Origin: Thermosediminibacter oceani DSM 16646
GTDB lineage: Bacteria > Bacillota > Thermosediminibacteria > Thermosediminibacterales > Thermosediminibacteraceae
Assembly: GCF_000144645.1 (NCBI RefSeq)
Contig: NC_014377.1
Span: forward strand, 682,001 to 746,000
Direction: 5' to 3'
DNA: 64,000 nt
How positions within the stretch are numbered: the first letter of the stretch is position 1; the number at the start of each line of letters is the position of its first letter. The position numbers and the translations under genes were made by a program. The notes under the pieces are model-generated. The model saw nothing but the letters and a program-made list of their open reading frames with translations, searched no databases and was not told the DNA's origin. Positions 8,625 to 17,540 of the stretch are shown here, piece by piece.

Positions 8625-9185
8625 ATGAAGGAACTATCCCTGCATGTAATGGACATAGTAGAAAATTCCTTAAATGCCGGTGCAACGGTGGTTGAGATCA
8701 AGATAGTGGAAGACTCGAAAAAGGATCTTTTAGCAATCGAGATACGCGATAACGGCATGGGAATGGATGAAGAAACCGCAAAAAAAGCGTTAGACCCGTT
8801 TTTCACAAGCAGAACTACCAGAAAGGTGGGTCTCGGCCTTCCGCTGCTGGCTCAAGCCGCGAAAACCGCCGGAGGTGACGTGACAGTACATTCACGCCCC
8901 GGTGAGGGGACTGTGGTAAAGGCGTGGTTTAAAAAAAGCCATATAGACCTGCAGCCTCTTGGAAATATGGCCGGCACTGTGGCGTCACTGGTGGCGCTTC
9001 ATCCGGATGTTGATTTTATTTACAGGCACGTGATAGACGGTAGGTTGTTCCGGTTCCATTTAAGGGAAATAAGAAAAAGACTTCAAGACGTGCCGGTAAA
9101 TAACCCCCTGGTAGTTGACTGGATAAGAAAATTCATAAGCGACAATTTAAAGGAAATTAATGGAGGTGCCGAAGGATGGGGGTAA
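8625..9185 (+). CDS. HATPase-domain protein of the hydrogenase operon
   Basis: A 186-residue GHKL-fold ATP-binding protein resembling anti-sigma factors and histidine kinase catalytic domains. The N box (ENSLNAGA, 13-20), G1 box (IRDNGMGMD, near 41) and G2 box (GLGLPL, near 68) are clear; there is no phospho-accepting histidine domain or membrane segment. The C-terminal ~75 residues have no motif I recognise. This gene type is regularly found between the NuoE-like and NuoF-like hydrogenase genes in Clostridia; its target is unknown. It lies 5 bp after hydC and overlaps the next gene by 10 bp. Confidence 0.85.
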   Translation: MKELSLHVMDIVENSLNAGATVVEIKIVEDSKKDLLAIEIRDNGMGMDEETAKKALDPFFTSRTTRKVGLGLPLLAQAAKTAGGDVTVHSRPGEGTVVKAWFKKSHIDLQPLGNMAGTVASLVALHPDVDFIYRHVIDGRLFRFHLREIRKRLQDVPVNNPLVVDWIRKFISDNLKEINGGAEGWG

Positions 9186-9550
9186 TTAAGTCTATAGAAG
9201 AACTTGAAAAAATCCGCGAGCAGGCGCGCGAATTGATAAATTTAAGGAAAGAAAATGAAAACAAGACGCGAATCGTGGTAGGTATGGGCACCTGCGGTAT
9301 ATCAGCGGGAGCCCGTCAGGTGTTGCTGGCGATTCTTGATGAATTGAAGAAGCGCAATATTTCTGACGTAATAGTTACAGAGACCGGCTGTATAGGCATG
9401 TGCAGGTTCGAGCCGCTGGTGGATGTCATAAAGCCCAACCAGCCTAAGGTCACTTACGTTAACGTGGATGCCGACAAGGCCAGGCAGATTGTGGCAAGGC
9501 ATATTGTAAACAACCAGGTTATCGACGAATGGGTAATACCGAATATATAA
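9176..9550 (+). CDS. HndB-like [2Fe-2S] thioredoxin-fold subunit
   Basis: A 124-residue protein with a helical N-terminus and a thioredoxin-like [2Fe-2S] domain: GTCGISAGA near residue 39 and ETGCIGMC near 70. This equals the stand-alone second subunit (HndB) of NADP-reducing hydrogenases and is probably an electron-transfer or structural component. The ATG at 9176 follows GGAGG (9162-9166) within the preceding ATPase gene, so the two are translationally coupled. Tightly followed by hydB. Confidence 0.88.
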   Translation: MGVIKSIEELEKIREQARELINLRKENENKTRIVVGMGTCGISAGARQVLLAILDELKKRNISDVIVTETGCIGMCRFEPLVDVIKPNQPKVTYVNVDADKARQIVARHIVNNQVIDEWVIPNI

Positions 9551-9580
9551 TCTAACATTTAGCAGTTTGGAGGTGTAGAC

Positions 9581-11374
9581 ATGGAGATCTACAGGGCTCA
9601 TGTTCTAGTGTGCAGGGGAACGGGATGTACAGCCTCAGGCAGCGAATCAGTTATGGATGCTTTTGAAAAAGAAATAGAAAAACACGGCCTTTCCGGAGAG
9701 GTAAAGGTCCTGCTGACCGGCTGCCTCGGGCTATGCGAACTGGGGCCCAACATAATCATATACCCCGAGGGAACCTATTACTGCCGTGTCAAAGCCGAAG
9801 ATGTGCCGGAAATCGTGGAAGAACACCTGGTGAAGGGTCGCATCGTGGAAAGACTGCTTTACAAGGAACGTGATGTTGAAGAAAGGATGAGGGCCCTTAC
9901 CGACATCAAATTCTACAAGAGGCAGAAAAGAGTTGCTCTCAGAAATTGCGGTCTTATCAACCCTGAAAATATCGAGGAATACATCGCCAATGACGGTTAC
10001 AGGGCGCTGGCAAAGGTTCTCTCCGAAATGACCCCCCAGCAGGTGATCGACGAGGTAACCAGGTCGGGGCTGAGGGGCCGGGGAGGCGGAGGCTTCCCCA
10101 CCGGCAAGAAATGGCAGTTTGCCAAGGATGCGCCCGGTGACGTCAAGTATGTCGTCTGCAACGGCGACGAAGGGGATCCAGGCGCTTTCATGGACAGGAG
10201 CATTCTCGAGGGAGATCCTCATACGGTGCTAGAAGCGATGGCCATTGCCGGTTATGCTATAGGAGCAAAGGAAGGCTATATTTACGTTAGAGCCGAATAC
10301 CCGCTGGCGGTAAAAAGGCTAGAGATAGCAATAGAGCAGGCCAGGGAAAGGGGCCTTCTGGGGAAAAATATCCTGGGTACCGGCTTCGAGTTCGACATTT
10401 TCCTGCGCCTCAGATCGGGAGCTTTCGTATGCGGTGAGGAGACTGCATTACTGGCATCTATAGAAGGACGTAGAGGTGAACCGAGGCCCAGACCGCCATT
10501 CCCGGCAATTGAGGGATTGTGGGGCAAACCGACCCTGATCAACAACGTGGAGACCTTCGCCAATATCCCGCCGATTATCCTCAACGGAGCCGACTGGTTT
10601 GCCAGCATAGGGACCGAGAGGAGCAAGGGGACAAAAGTGTTCGCCGTCGGCGGTAAAATAAACAATACCGGTCTTGTGGAAATCCCGATGGGAACCACGC
10701 TCAGAGAGGTAATATACGATATCGGCGGGGGGATTCCTAACGGCAAAAAATTCAAGGCGGTACAGACCGGCGGCCCTTCGGGCGGGTGCATACCGGCGTC
10801 GCTGCTGGATATGCCCATAGAATACGATACGCTGACCCAGGCCGGTTCCATGATGGGCTCCGGTGGTATGATAGTCATGGACGAAGATACCTGCATGGTC
10901 GATATAGCTAAATTCTTCCTTACATTTACCCAGGACGAATCCTGCGGCAAGTGCCCGCCCTGCCGTATAGGTACAAAGAGGATGCTGGAAATCCTCGAGA
11001 GGATAACGAACGGCGAAGGCCGGGAGGGAGATATCGAGCTGTTGGAGACCTTGGCGAAAAATATTAAAGCTTCGGCCCTGTGCGGTCTGGGGCAGACGGC
11101 ACCGAACCCGGTGCTTTCCACGCTCCGTTATTTCAGGGATGAATACGAAGCTCATATCAGGGAAAAGAAATGTCCTGCGGGAGCATGCAAAGCTTTGATA
11201 ACCTACGAAATCACCGTGGATAAGTGCAAGGGCTGCGGATTGTGCGTAAAGGTATGCCCGGCCGGAGCAATTACCGGTGAGCGAAAACAGCCGCATGCAA
11301 TCAACAGGGAAAAATGCATTAAGTGCAACAGCTGTTTTGAAAGGTGTCGGTTTGGTGCTATAGAGAAGAAATAA
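9581..11374 (+). CDS. hydB: Bifurcating hydrogenase beta subunit, NuoF-like
   Basis: NADH/FMN-binding subunit that splits electrons between NAD(H) and ferredoxin. Order of domains in 597 residues: thioredoxin-like [2Fe-2S] (C11, C16, C48, C52); NuoF core with the glycine-rich [13 protein letters not shown] and [14 protein letters not shown] for NADH and FMN; SLBB-like segment; iron-sulfur motif [12 protein letters not shown]; and a C-terminal two-[4Fe-4S] ferredoxin ([23 protein letters not shown]). Strong Shine-Dalgarno GGAGGTG before the ATG. Lies 22 bp before hydA in the same operon. Confidence 0.95.
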   Translation: MEIYRAHVLVCRGTGCTASGSESVMDAFEKEIEKHGLSGEVKVLLTGCLGLCELGPNIIIYPEGTYYCRVKAEDVPEIVEEHLVKGRIVERLLYKERDVEERMRALTDIKFYKRQKRVALRNCGLINPENIEEYIANDGYRALAKVLSEMTPQQVIDEVTRSGLRGRGGGGFPTGKKWQFAKDAPGDVKYVVCNGDEGDPGAFMDRSILEGDPHTVLEAMAIAGYAIGAKEGYIYVRAEYPLAVKRLEIAIEQARERGLLGKNILGTGFEFDIFLRLRSGAFVCGEETALLASIEGRRGEPRPRPPFPAIEGLWGKPTLINNVETFANIPPIILNGADWFASIGTERSKGTKVFAVGGKINNTGLVEIPMGTTLREVIYDIGGGIPNGKKFKAVQTGGPSGGCIPASLLDMPIEYDTLTQAGSMMGSGGMIVMDEDTCMVDIAKFFLTFTQDESCGKCPPCRIGTKRMLEILERITNGEGREGDIELLETLAKNIKASALCGLGQTAPNPVLSTLRYFRDEYEAHIREKKCPAGACKALITYEITVDKCKGCGLCVKVCPAGAITGERKQPHAINREKCIKCNSCFERCRFGAIEKK

Positions 11375-11396
11375 AGGGTAGAGGGGGAGGATAAAT

Positions 11397-13172
11397 ATGG
11401 AGATGGTGACTTTGACGATAGACGGCGAAAAAGTTCAGGTTCCGAAAGGCACCACCATACTTGAGGCCGCCCGCAAGATTGGCAAAAAAATTCCCACCCT
11501 GTGTTTTCTGAAGGAGATAAACGAGATCGGGGCGTGCAGGATGTGTGTGGTAGAAGTGAAGGGCGCGAGAGCCCTCCAGGCTTCTTGTGTGTATCCCGTA
11601 TCGGAAGGTATGGAGGTATTCACCAACACCCCGGCCGTGAGGGAGTCCAGAAAAATTACGCTAGAACTTTTACTGTCCGATCATAACTTGGAATGCCCTA
11701 CCTGTATCAGGAACCTGAACTGTGAGCTCCAGAAGCTGGCCGAGGAACTGGGCATAAAGTCGATCCACTTTGAAGGCGAAAAACACCGGTCCATATACGA
11801 CGATTTTTCGCCATCGATAGTCAGGGACACTTCAAAATGCGTACTCTGCCGCCGCTGTGTGAGCACCTGCCACAAGGTGCAAGGTGTCGGCGTTATCTCG
11901 CCCAACCACCGGGGGTTTGAGACGATGGTAGCTCCAGTCTTTGACATGAGTTTAGCCGATGTGGCCTGCGTCAATTGCGGACAGTGCATACTGGCCTGCC
12001 CGGTAGGTGCCCTGAAGGAGAAGGACGATACCGACAGGGTGTGGAAGGCTCTGGCAGACCCCGAAAAACACGTCATCGTTCAAATTGCTCCGGCTGTGAG
12101 GGTATCCCTCGGCGAAGAGTTCGGCCTGGGGAGAGGCGCCATTGTGACAAAGAAAATACCTGCAGCCTTGAGGAGAATGGGGTTTGACAGGGTTTTCGAT
12201 ACCGATTTTTCAGCGGACCTTACCATAATGGAAGAAGGTCACGAATTCATTGAGAGGCTGCAGCACGGCGGTAAACTGCCGTTGATCACCTCCTGCAGCC
12301 CTGGCTGGATAAAGTTTTGCGAACACTATTATCCGGAATTCCTGGAGAACCTCTCCACGTGCAAATCACCGCAACAGATGTTCGGTGCTGTGGCCAAGAC
12401 ATACTACGCCCAGAAGGTCGGCATCGACCCGTCTAAAATTTTCGTAGTATCCATCATGCCCTGCACCGCCAAGAAGTACGAGTGCCAGCGGCCTGAAATG
12501 AGGTCCAGCGGTTACCAGGATGTGGACGTGGTATTGACCACCAGGGAATTGTCCAGGATGCTGAAGGAAGCGGGGATTAACCTCGCTGCAATGCCCGATG
12601 AGGATTTCGATGATCCGCTCGGAATTTCCACCGGTGCCGGCGCTATATTCGGTGCAACGGGTGGCGTGATGGAGGCTGCTCTCAGGACCGTATACGAGGT
12701 TATGACCGGCAGGGAGCTCAAAGATGTAGAATTCACTGAGGTGCGCGGTGTCGAAGGCATAAAAGAGGCCACCATAGACATTGACGGCGTGAAGGTTAAC
12801 GTGGCGGTTGCTCACGGTCTGGGCAATGCGAGGAAACTTTTGGACAGGATAAAGAGCGGGGAAGCCAGCTACCACTTTGTCGAGATCATGGGCTGCCCGG
12901 GCGGCTGCGTGGGCGGCGGTGGCCAGCCCATTCTGAGCGCCGGTGAGCGTTGGGAGCTGGACTACCGTGAGGTGCGCGGTAGCGCCATATATGAGGTAGA
13001 TCGCAGTATGCCGCTGAGGAAATCCCACGAGAACCCGGCTGTACAGCAGCTATACAGGGAATTCCTGGGCAAACCTCTAAGCGAGAAATCTCATGAATTG
13101 CTGCACACCCATTATACCAGGAGGTCCAAGTATCCCGAAGCCGAAAAAAAGCTTGACGGGGTTACCGCGTAA
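11397..13172 (+). CDS. hydA: [FeFe] hydrogenase catalytic subunit, bifurcating type
   Basis: Catalyses reversible H2 formation or oxidation. In 591 residues: N-terminal [2Fe-2S] domain (CFLKEINEIGACRMC), the His/Cys cluster motif HNLECPTC...C, two [4Fe-4S] motifs (CVLCRRCVSTC, CVNCGQCILACP), then the H-cluster domain with TSCSPGW, MPCTAKKYE and GCPGGCVGGGGQP. A small C-terminal tail follows (to 591). The first H-cluster motif has serine where many enzymes have a second cysteine. The ATG at 11397 follows GGGGGAGG. Last gene of the hydrogenase operon; 259 bp separate it from rnfC. Confidence 0.96.
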   Translation: MEMVTLTIDGEKVQVPKGTTILEAARKIGKKIPTLCFLKEINEIGACRMCVVEVKGARALQASCVYPVSEGMEVFTNTPAVRESRKITLELLLSDHNLECPTCIRNLNCELQKLAEELGIKSIHFEGEKHRSIYDDFSPSIVRDTSKCVLCRRCVSTCHKVQGVGVISPNHRGFETMVAPVFDMSLADVACVNCGQCILACPVGALKEKDDTDRVWKALADPEKHVIVQIAPAVRVSLGEEFGLGRGAIVTKKIPAALRRMGFDRVFDTDFSADLTIMEEGHEFIERLQHGGKLPLITSCSPGWIKFCEHYYPEFLENLSTCKSPQQMFGAVAKTYYAQKVGIDPSKIFVVSIMPCTAKKYECQRPEMRSSGYQDVDVVLTTRELSRMLKEAGINLAAMPDEDFDDPLGISTGAGAIFGATGGVMEAALRTVYEVMTGRELKDVEFTEVRGVEGIKEATIDIDGVKVNVAVAHGLGNARKLLDRIKSGEASYHFVEIMGCPGGCVGGGGQPILSAGERWELDYREVRGSAIYEVDRSMPLRKSHENPAVQQLYREFLGKPLSEKSHELLHTHYTRRSKYPEAEKKLDGVTA

Positions 13173-13185
13173 ATTTTCACAAAAA

Positions 13186-13208
13186 GTACCTTCCGGAGCT
13201 TGTACTTT
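13186..13208 (+). terminator. Possible weak terminator after hydA
   Basis: AAAGTAC and GTACTTT can pair around a 12-nt loop containing TCCGGA, soon after the hydA stop. There is no long T tract, so read-through into rnf is possible. Confidence 0.3.
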
Positions 13209-13280
13209 CAACCAACGATGGTTTTAATCTAAGTTACTTTTTAAGAAAATTAAGGTATATCAGTATTAACTTAACAGGTT

Positions 13281-13299
13281 ACAATAATATTATTATTGT
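13281..13299. promoter_or_regulatory. Perfect 19-bp palindrome upstream of rnfC
   Basis: ACAATAATA-T-TATTATTGT: 9-bp arms around one central base, in the 259-bp space between hydA and rnf. A TATAAT (13322-13327) follows 22 bp later, so it is placed like an operator overlapping the -35 region. It does not match the Rex consensus. The regulator is unknown. Confidence 0.5.
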
Positions 13300-13431
13300 A
13301 GAAAAAAGCAGATTTTTGTTGTATAATCGTATATGATAACCAGATATACAAACTAATATTTCCTTTATGCGTTAAAAAATTAGTTTTTGATCGGGTTTAA
13401 AGGTTTTTATACCGGAAGGAGAGGTGAAACA

Positions 13432-14748
13432 ATGCTAAAAACTTTTAAAGGAGGTATTCATCCTCCGTATAATAAAGAATTAACCAAACGCAAGCCGGTT
13501 GAAAGGGCAAAGCTGCCGAAGCTGGCCGTCATACCGATGAGCCAGCACGTGGGCGCGCCCTGCGAACCGGTGGTAAAAGTGGGGGACCATGTTAAGGTCG
13601 GCCAGAAGATCGGTGAGGCGAAGGCCTTTGTTTCGGCCCCCATCCACGCTAGTGTCTCAGGAAAGGTTGTTGCGGTCGAACCGAGGCCCCATTCATCCGG
13701 AACGCCGGTCATGTCTGTCGTCATAGAATCCGACGGCATGGATGAGGTATACGAAGGTGTAAAACCCCCGAAATCCCTCGATGAGATGACGCCTGATGAG
13801 ATAAAAAACCTCATAAGGGAAGCGGGGATTGTCGGAATGGGCGGCGCCGGATTCCCGACCCAGGTGAAACTTTCGCCGCCGGCCGGCAAGACCATTGATA
13901 CGATTATAGTCAACGGGGCCGAATGCGAACCCTACCTTACCGCCGACCACCGCCTTATGGTGGAAAGGCCCGACGATGTGGTGCTGGGCCTCAGAGCGAT
14001 AATGAAGGCCACGGGAGTGGAAAAGGCCTATATAGGCATCGAGGACAACAAACCCGATGCTATTAAAGCAATGAACGACGCGGTAAAGGGCTTTAAGGGC
14101 ATAGAAGTGGTTCCCCTGGCTACTAAGTACCCCCAGGGCGGCGAAAAACAGCTCATCTACGCCATAACCGGAAGAGAGGTGCCGTCCGGAGGACTTCCTA
14201 TGGACGTGCACGTGATCGTGGATAATGCCGGTACCTGCGCCGCAATTGCGAACGTGTTGAAAACCGGCATGCCTCTTATCGAGAGGATAACCACGGTCAC
14301 CGGTTCGGGGGTTAAGGAACCCAAGAACCTGATGGTAAGGATCGGTACCCCCGTTGGAGAACTCATCGAACAGTGCGGCGGATTCAACGGTGAACCCGGC
14401 AAGGTAATCATGGGCGGGCCGATGATGGGGGTTTCCCAGTCTCAGCTGGAGGTGCCGGTAATCAAGGGCACTTCAGGAGTACTGGTGCTTAAGAAATCGG
14501 AAGTAAAGCTGTTCGAACCGATGCCGTGCATAAGATGCGCAAGGTGCGTGGACGCCTGTCCCATTCACCTCCTGCCCACTTACCTGGGCAAGTTAGCGGA
14601 AAGGGGCATGTGGGTTGAGGCCGAACGGTATCACGCGCTGGACTGCATCGAGTGCGGCTGCTGCGCCTATGTTTGCCCGGCGAATATTCCGCTTACCCAG
14701 CTTATAAGGCTTGCCAAAAACCGAATAATGGCTTCTAGAAAGAAGTAA
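13432..14748 (+). CDS. rnfC: Rnf complex subunit C
   Basis: Peripheral NADH-oxidising subunit of the ion-pumping ferredoxin:NAD+ oxidoreductase. Features in 438 residues: the N-terminal RnfC motif FKGGIHPPYNK, a biotinyl-like region, the NuoF-like glycine-rich stretch GMGGAGFPT, GAECEPYLTADHR, and two C-terminal [4Fe-4S] motifs (CIRCARCVDACP, CIECGCCAYVCP). The ATG at 13432, after GGAGAGG, gives the expected N-terminus; an upstream in-frame ATG at 13387 is not needed. First gene of rnfCDGEAB. Confidence 0.95.
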   Translation: MLKTFKGGIHPPYNKELTKRKPVERAKLPKLAVIPMSQHVGAPCEPVVKVGDHVKVGQKIGEAKAFVSAPIHASVSGKVVAVEPRPHSSGTPVMSVVIESDGMDEVYEGVKPPKSLDEMTPDEIKNLIREAGIVGMGGAGFPTQVKLSPPAGKTIDTIIVNGAECEPYLTADHRLMVERPDDVVLGLRAIMKATGVEKAYIGIEDNKPDAIKAMNDAVKGFKGIEVVPLATKYPQGGEKQLIYAITGREVPSGGLPMDVHVIVDNAGTCAAIANVLKTGMPLIERITTVTGSGVKEPKNLMVRIGTPVGELIEQCGGFNGEPGKVIMGGPMMGVSQSQLEVPVIKGTSGVLVLKKSEVKLFEPMPCIRCARCVDACPIHLLPTYLGKLAERGMWVEAERYHALDCIECGCCAYVCPANIPLTQLIRLAKNRIMASRKK

Positions 14749-14839
14749 GTAGGAATATATAGTGTAATGCAAAGATTTAACGGCAATTTCGATCTAGGAT
14801 TGCGCATATAAAATAAGCTGGATTCAGGAGGTCTTTTCG

Positions 14840-15763
14840 ATGGGAGAATATAGATTCTTAACAGCGTCTTCCCCGCACATCCATTCGGGGGAAAGCGTGC
14901 AGAGGATAATGTTCAACGTGGCCGGAGCACTGCTCCTGCCCACGTTAGCGGGAGTTTACTTTTTCGGGCTACAAGCCCTGCTTCTTGTGGTAACCACTAC
15001 ACTGGCGGCGGTACTCACCGAAGCTATCTTCCAGAAACTGCGGGGCAGACCAATTACCGTATGGGATGGAAGTGCCGTTGTAACGGGTATCCTACTTGCT
15101 CTGAATCTTCCACCCGGCCTACCGCTCTGGATGGCTGTAGTCGGCTCCGTCGTATCTATAGCCCTCGGCAAGATGATTTACGGCGGGCTGGGCGCAAACC
15201 CATTCAACCCGGCTCTTATCGGGCGTGTATTCCTCATGGTGACCTTCCCCGTGGAGATGACCACCTGGATCAACCCGGTGGATGGCACCACGGGTGCAAC
15301 CCCTCTTGCTCTGATGAAGATGCAGGGGGTATCAACCGATTATGTTAAGCTTTTTATTGGTAATGTGGGCGGCAGCTTAGGCGAGACCTCCGCCCTGATG
15401 ATTCTGCTGGGCGGCCTTTACCTGATATACAGAGGGTATGTGGACTGGAGAATTCCCGCAAGCTATCTAGGCACTATTGCAGTGTTATCTCTGGTCCTCG
15501 GTAAGGACCCGATATTCCACCTCCTGGCCGGAGGGTTGATGCTGGGAGCTTTCTTCATGGCTACCGATATGGTGACGACTCCCGTGACAAGGCTCGGGAG
15601 AATAATATTCGGCATCGGTGCAGGTATTTTCGTGGTACTCATAAGGTTTTATGGAGGATATCCCGAGGGTGTATCGTTCTCGATCCTGCTGATGAATGCC
15701 TTTACTCCTATAATAAACAGGCTTACAGTTCCCAGGATTTACGGGGAGGTGAAGACCAGATGA
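14840..15763 (+). CDS. rnfD: Rnf complex subunit D
   Basis: Integral membrane subunit (307 residues, about nine hydrophobic segments) that carries covalent FMN. The flavinylation motif is DGTTGATPL near residue 155, with threonine as acceptor, a target for the ApbE encoded at 4381. Conserved FNPALIGRVF and the start-proximal SSPHIHS are present. AGGAGG precedes the ATG by 8 nt. Its stop overlaps rnfG (ATGA). Confidence 0.95.
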   Translation: MGEYRFLTASSPHIHSGESVQRIMFNVAGALLLPTLAGVYFFGLQALLLVVTTTLAAVLTEAIFQKLRGRPITVWDGSAVVTGILLALNLPPGLPLWMAVVGSVVSIALGKMIYGGLGANPFNPALIGRVFLMVTFPVEMTTWINPVDGTTGATPLALMKMQGVSTDYVKLFIGNVGGSLGETSALMILLGGLYLIYRGYVDWRIPASYLGTIAVLSLVLGKDPIFHLLAGGLMLGAFFMATDMVTTPVTRLGRIIFGIGAGIFVVLIRFYGGYPEGVSFSILLMNAFTPIINRLTVPRIYGEVKTR

Positions 15764-16302
15764 ACCAGTATGTAAGAATGATAGTAGTACTGTTCATTTT
15801 TTCAGTGCTGTCCGGTGCGGTGCTGGCATTTTCTTACGAGGTAACCATTCCCAAAATTCAGGAACAGGCCCAAAAAGACCTGGAAGCTTCTATAAAAAAT
15901 GTGATTCCAGGTATAACTAGGTACGAACAGGTAGAAAAAGAAGGTATGACTTTTTATATCGGCCTTGACGATCAGGGCAATAAAAAAGGGATTGCCTTTA
16001 AATCCACCGGTCAGGGGTTCGGTGGTCCTATCGAGATGATGGTGGGATATGACCCCAAAGAAGGCAAGCTGACCGGCCTGCAAATCCTTTCAATGGCTGA
16101 AACTCCGGGCCTCGGCGCTAGGATACAGGAACCGGCGTTTACGGATCAGTTCAAAGGGAAGTCCGTAAATGACCCGTTTGTACCCAAAGAGGACGTTCAG
16201 GTAATTACCGGTGCAACCATATCCCCGGCGGGAGTGGCCAACGGCATAAAAACCGCTCTGGAAAAGGTCACTAAAATATACCCGGTCGGAGGTGACTATT
16301 GA
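15760..16302 (+). CDS. rnfG: Rnf complex subunit G
   Basis: FMN-carrying subunit with one N-terminal membrane anchor (residues ~7-26) and an extracytoplasmic FMN-binding domain; 180 residues. The flavinylation motif is ITGATISPAGV near residue 149, with Thr as the acceptor. ETPGLGARI is the second conserved block. Coupled to rnfD by a 4-bp overlap and to rnfE by sharing one base. Confidence 0.94.
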   Translation: MNQYVRMIVVLFIFSVLSGAVLAFSYEVTIPKIQEQAQKDLEASIKNVIPGITRYEQVEKEGMTFYIGLDDQGNKKGIAFKSTGQGFGGPIEMMVGYDPKEGKLTGLQILSMAETPGLGARIQEPAFTDQFKGKSVNDPFVPKEDVQVITGATISPAGVANGIKTALEKVTKIYPVGGDY

Positions 16303-16916
16303 TGTACCAGCTGGTTAAAGACTTTCTGAACGGGCTATGGAACGAAAACCCCACATTCAGGATGATAATAGGTATGTGCCCTACGCTGGCGGTAACCACC
16401 GCCGCTATGAACGGCATAGCCATGGGGCTTGCTACGACTTTTGTGCTAGTATTTTCAAGTCTTCTGATTTCGTTGCTCAGGAATATTATCCCGGCTAAGG
16501 TTAGGATACCGTGTTATATAATCGTGATAGCCACTTTTGTAACCGTAGTAGATCTTTTTATGTCTGGCTATTTTCCGGCGATGTATAAAATCCTGGGACT
16601 TTATATACCGCTGATTGTAGTGAACTGTATAATAATGGCAAGGGCTGAGGCTTTTGCGTCAAAGGTATCAGCGCTCAGGGCTATAGCTGACGCCTTGGGT
16701 ATGGGTATCGGTTTCACCTGGGCTATTACCATGATAGGGGCCGTAAGGGAACTTATGGGGTCCGGTACAGTCTTCGGCTATCATGTGCTGAGCGAAAATG
16801 CAACTCGTTGGGTTATAATGCTTCTGCCACCGGGCGCCTTCTTCACCATGGGTATTTTGCTCGGAATAATGAATGTAATTACGCGCAAAAGCGTAAAGAA
16901 TACCCAATGCCATTGA
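16302..16916 (+). CDS. rnfE: Rnf complex subunit E
   Basis: Six-helix membrane subunit homologous to RnfA, helping form the membrane core that carries electrons and ions. About 204 residues. The ATG at 16302 (one base overlap with the rnfG stop) is preferred over the TTG at 16299 because GGAGGTGA lies at the right distance. Conserved PTLAVTTAAMNGIAMG and the paired segment YIPLIVVNCIIMARAEAFA are visible. Confidence 0.94.
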   Translation: MYQLVKDFLNGLWNENPTFRMIIGMCPTLAVTTAAMNGIAMGLATTFVLVFSSLLISLLRNIIPAKVRIPCYIIVIATFVTVVDLFMSGYFPAMYKILGLYIPLIVVNCIIMARAEAFASKVSALRAIADALGMGIGFTWAITMIGAVRELMGSGTVFGYHVLSENATRWVIMLLPPGAFFTMGILLGIMNVITRKSVKNTQCH

Positions 16917-16931
16917 TAGGGGGTGAGTCGG

Positions 16932-17516
16932 GTGAAGGAACTGTTTTTTATAATTGCCGGGTCTGTCTTAGTTAATAATTTTGTGTTATCGAGGTTCCTC
17001 GGAGAGTGCCCGTTTCTGGGCGTTTCTAGAAAGCTGGAAACCGCTATCAGCATGGGTGTTGCCACTACCTTCGTGCTAACGATGACCTCGGTGGCAACCT
17101 ATTTCATACAGTTTTATATTCTGGAACCTTTCGGATTATCCAGGTTTTTACAGATCGTATCTTTCATTCTGGTAATAGCGGCACTGGTGCAGCTGGTGGA
17201 AATGGTAATACTGAAGACAAGCCCCGCTCTGTACAAGGCTCTGGGAATTTACCTGCCACTTATCACCACTAACTGCGCGGTGCTGGGCCTTGCGCTGTTG
17301 ATCGCTATAAAGCGTTACAACCTCATACAGAGCGTTGCTTTTGGTCTCGGGGCCGGTATCGGCTTTACGCTGGCCATGGCCTTGATGGCGGGTATCAGGG
17401 AAGAAATGGAGTTCGGCGATATCCCCGAAGCTTTACAGGGAACAGCCATAGTACTGATTACAGCTGGACTTCTATCAATGGCGTTCCTCGGATTTTCCGG
17501 ATTAATTCCGATGTAG
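16932..17516 (+). CDS. rnfA: Rnf complex subunit A
   Basis: Membrane subunit with six predicted helices, paralogous to RnfE; 194 residues. The hallmark VNNFVLSRFLGECPFLGVS is at residues ~14-32, and the second half has LPLITTNCAVLG. The GTG at 16932 gives the family N-terminus and is served by GGGGGTGAG; the in-frame GTG at 16923 would lie inside that ribosome site. Confidence 0.93.
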   Translation: MKELFFIIAGSVLVNNFVLSRFLGECPFLGVSRKLETAISMGVATTFVLTMTSVATYFIQFYILEPFGLSRFLQIVSFILVIAALVQLVEMVILKTSPALYKALGIYLPLITTNCAVLGLALLIAIKRYNLIQSVAFGLGAGIGFTLAMALMAGIREEMEFGDIPEALQGTAIVLITAGLLSMAFLGFSGLIPM

Positions 17517-17540
17517 TTAATGCGTTGAGGAGGTGAAATC

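Noticed and set aside
10282-11296. Long open frames on the minus strand opposite hydB
   Set aside because: Shadows of the high-GC third positions of hydB; no recognisable protein or start signal.
12289-12312. Serine in the first H-cluster motif of HydA (TSCSPGW) as a sign of an inactive enzyme
   Set aside because: I recall this variant in NAD-linked clostridial hydrogenases believed to be active, and all other cluster motifs are intact; the position tolerates change.
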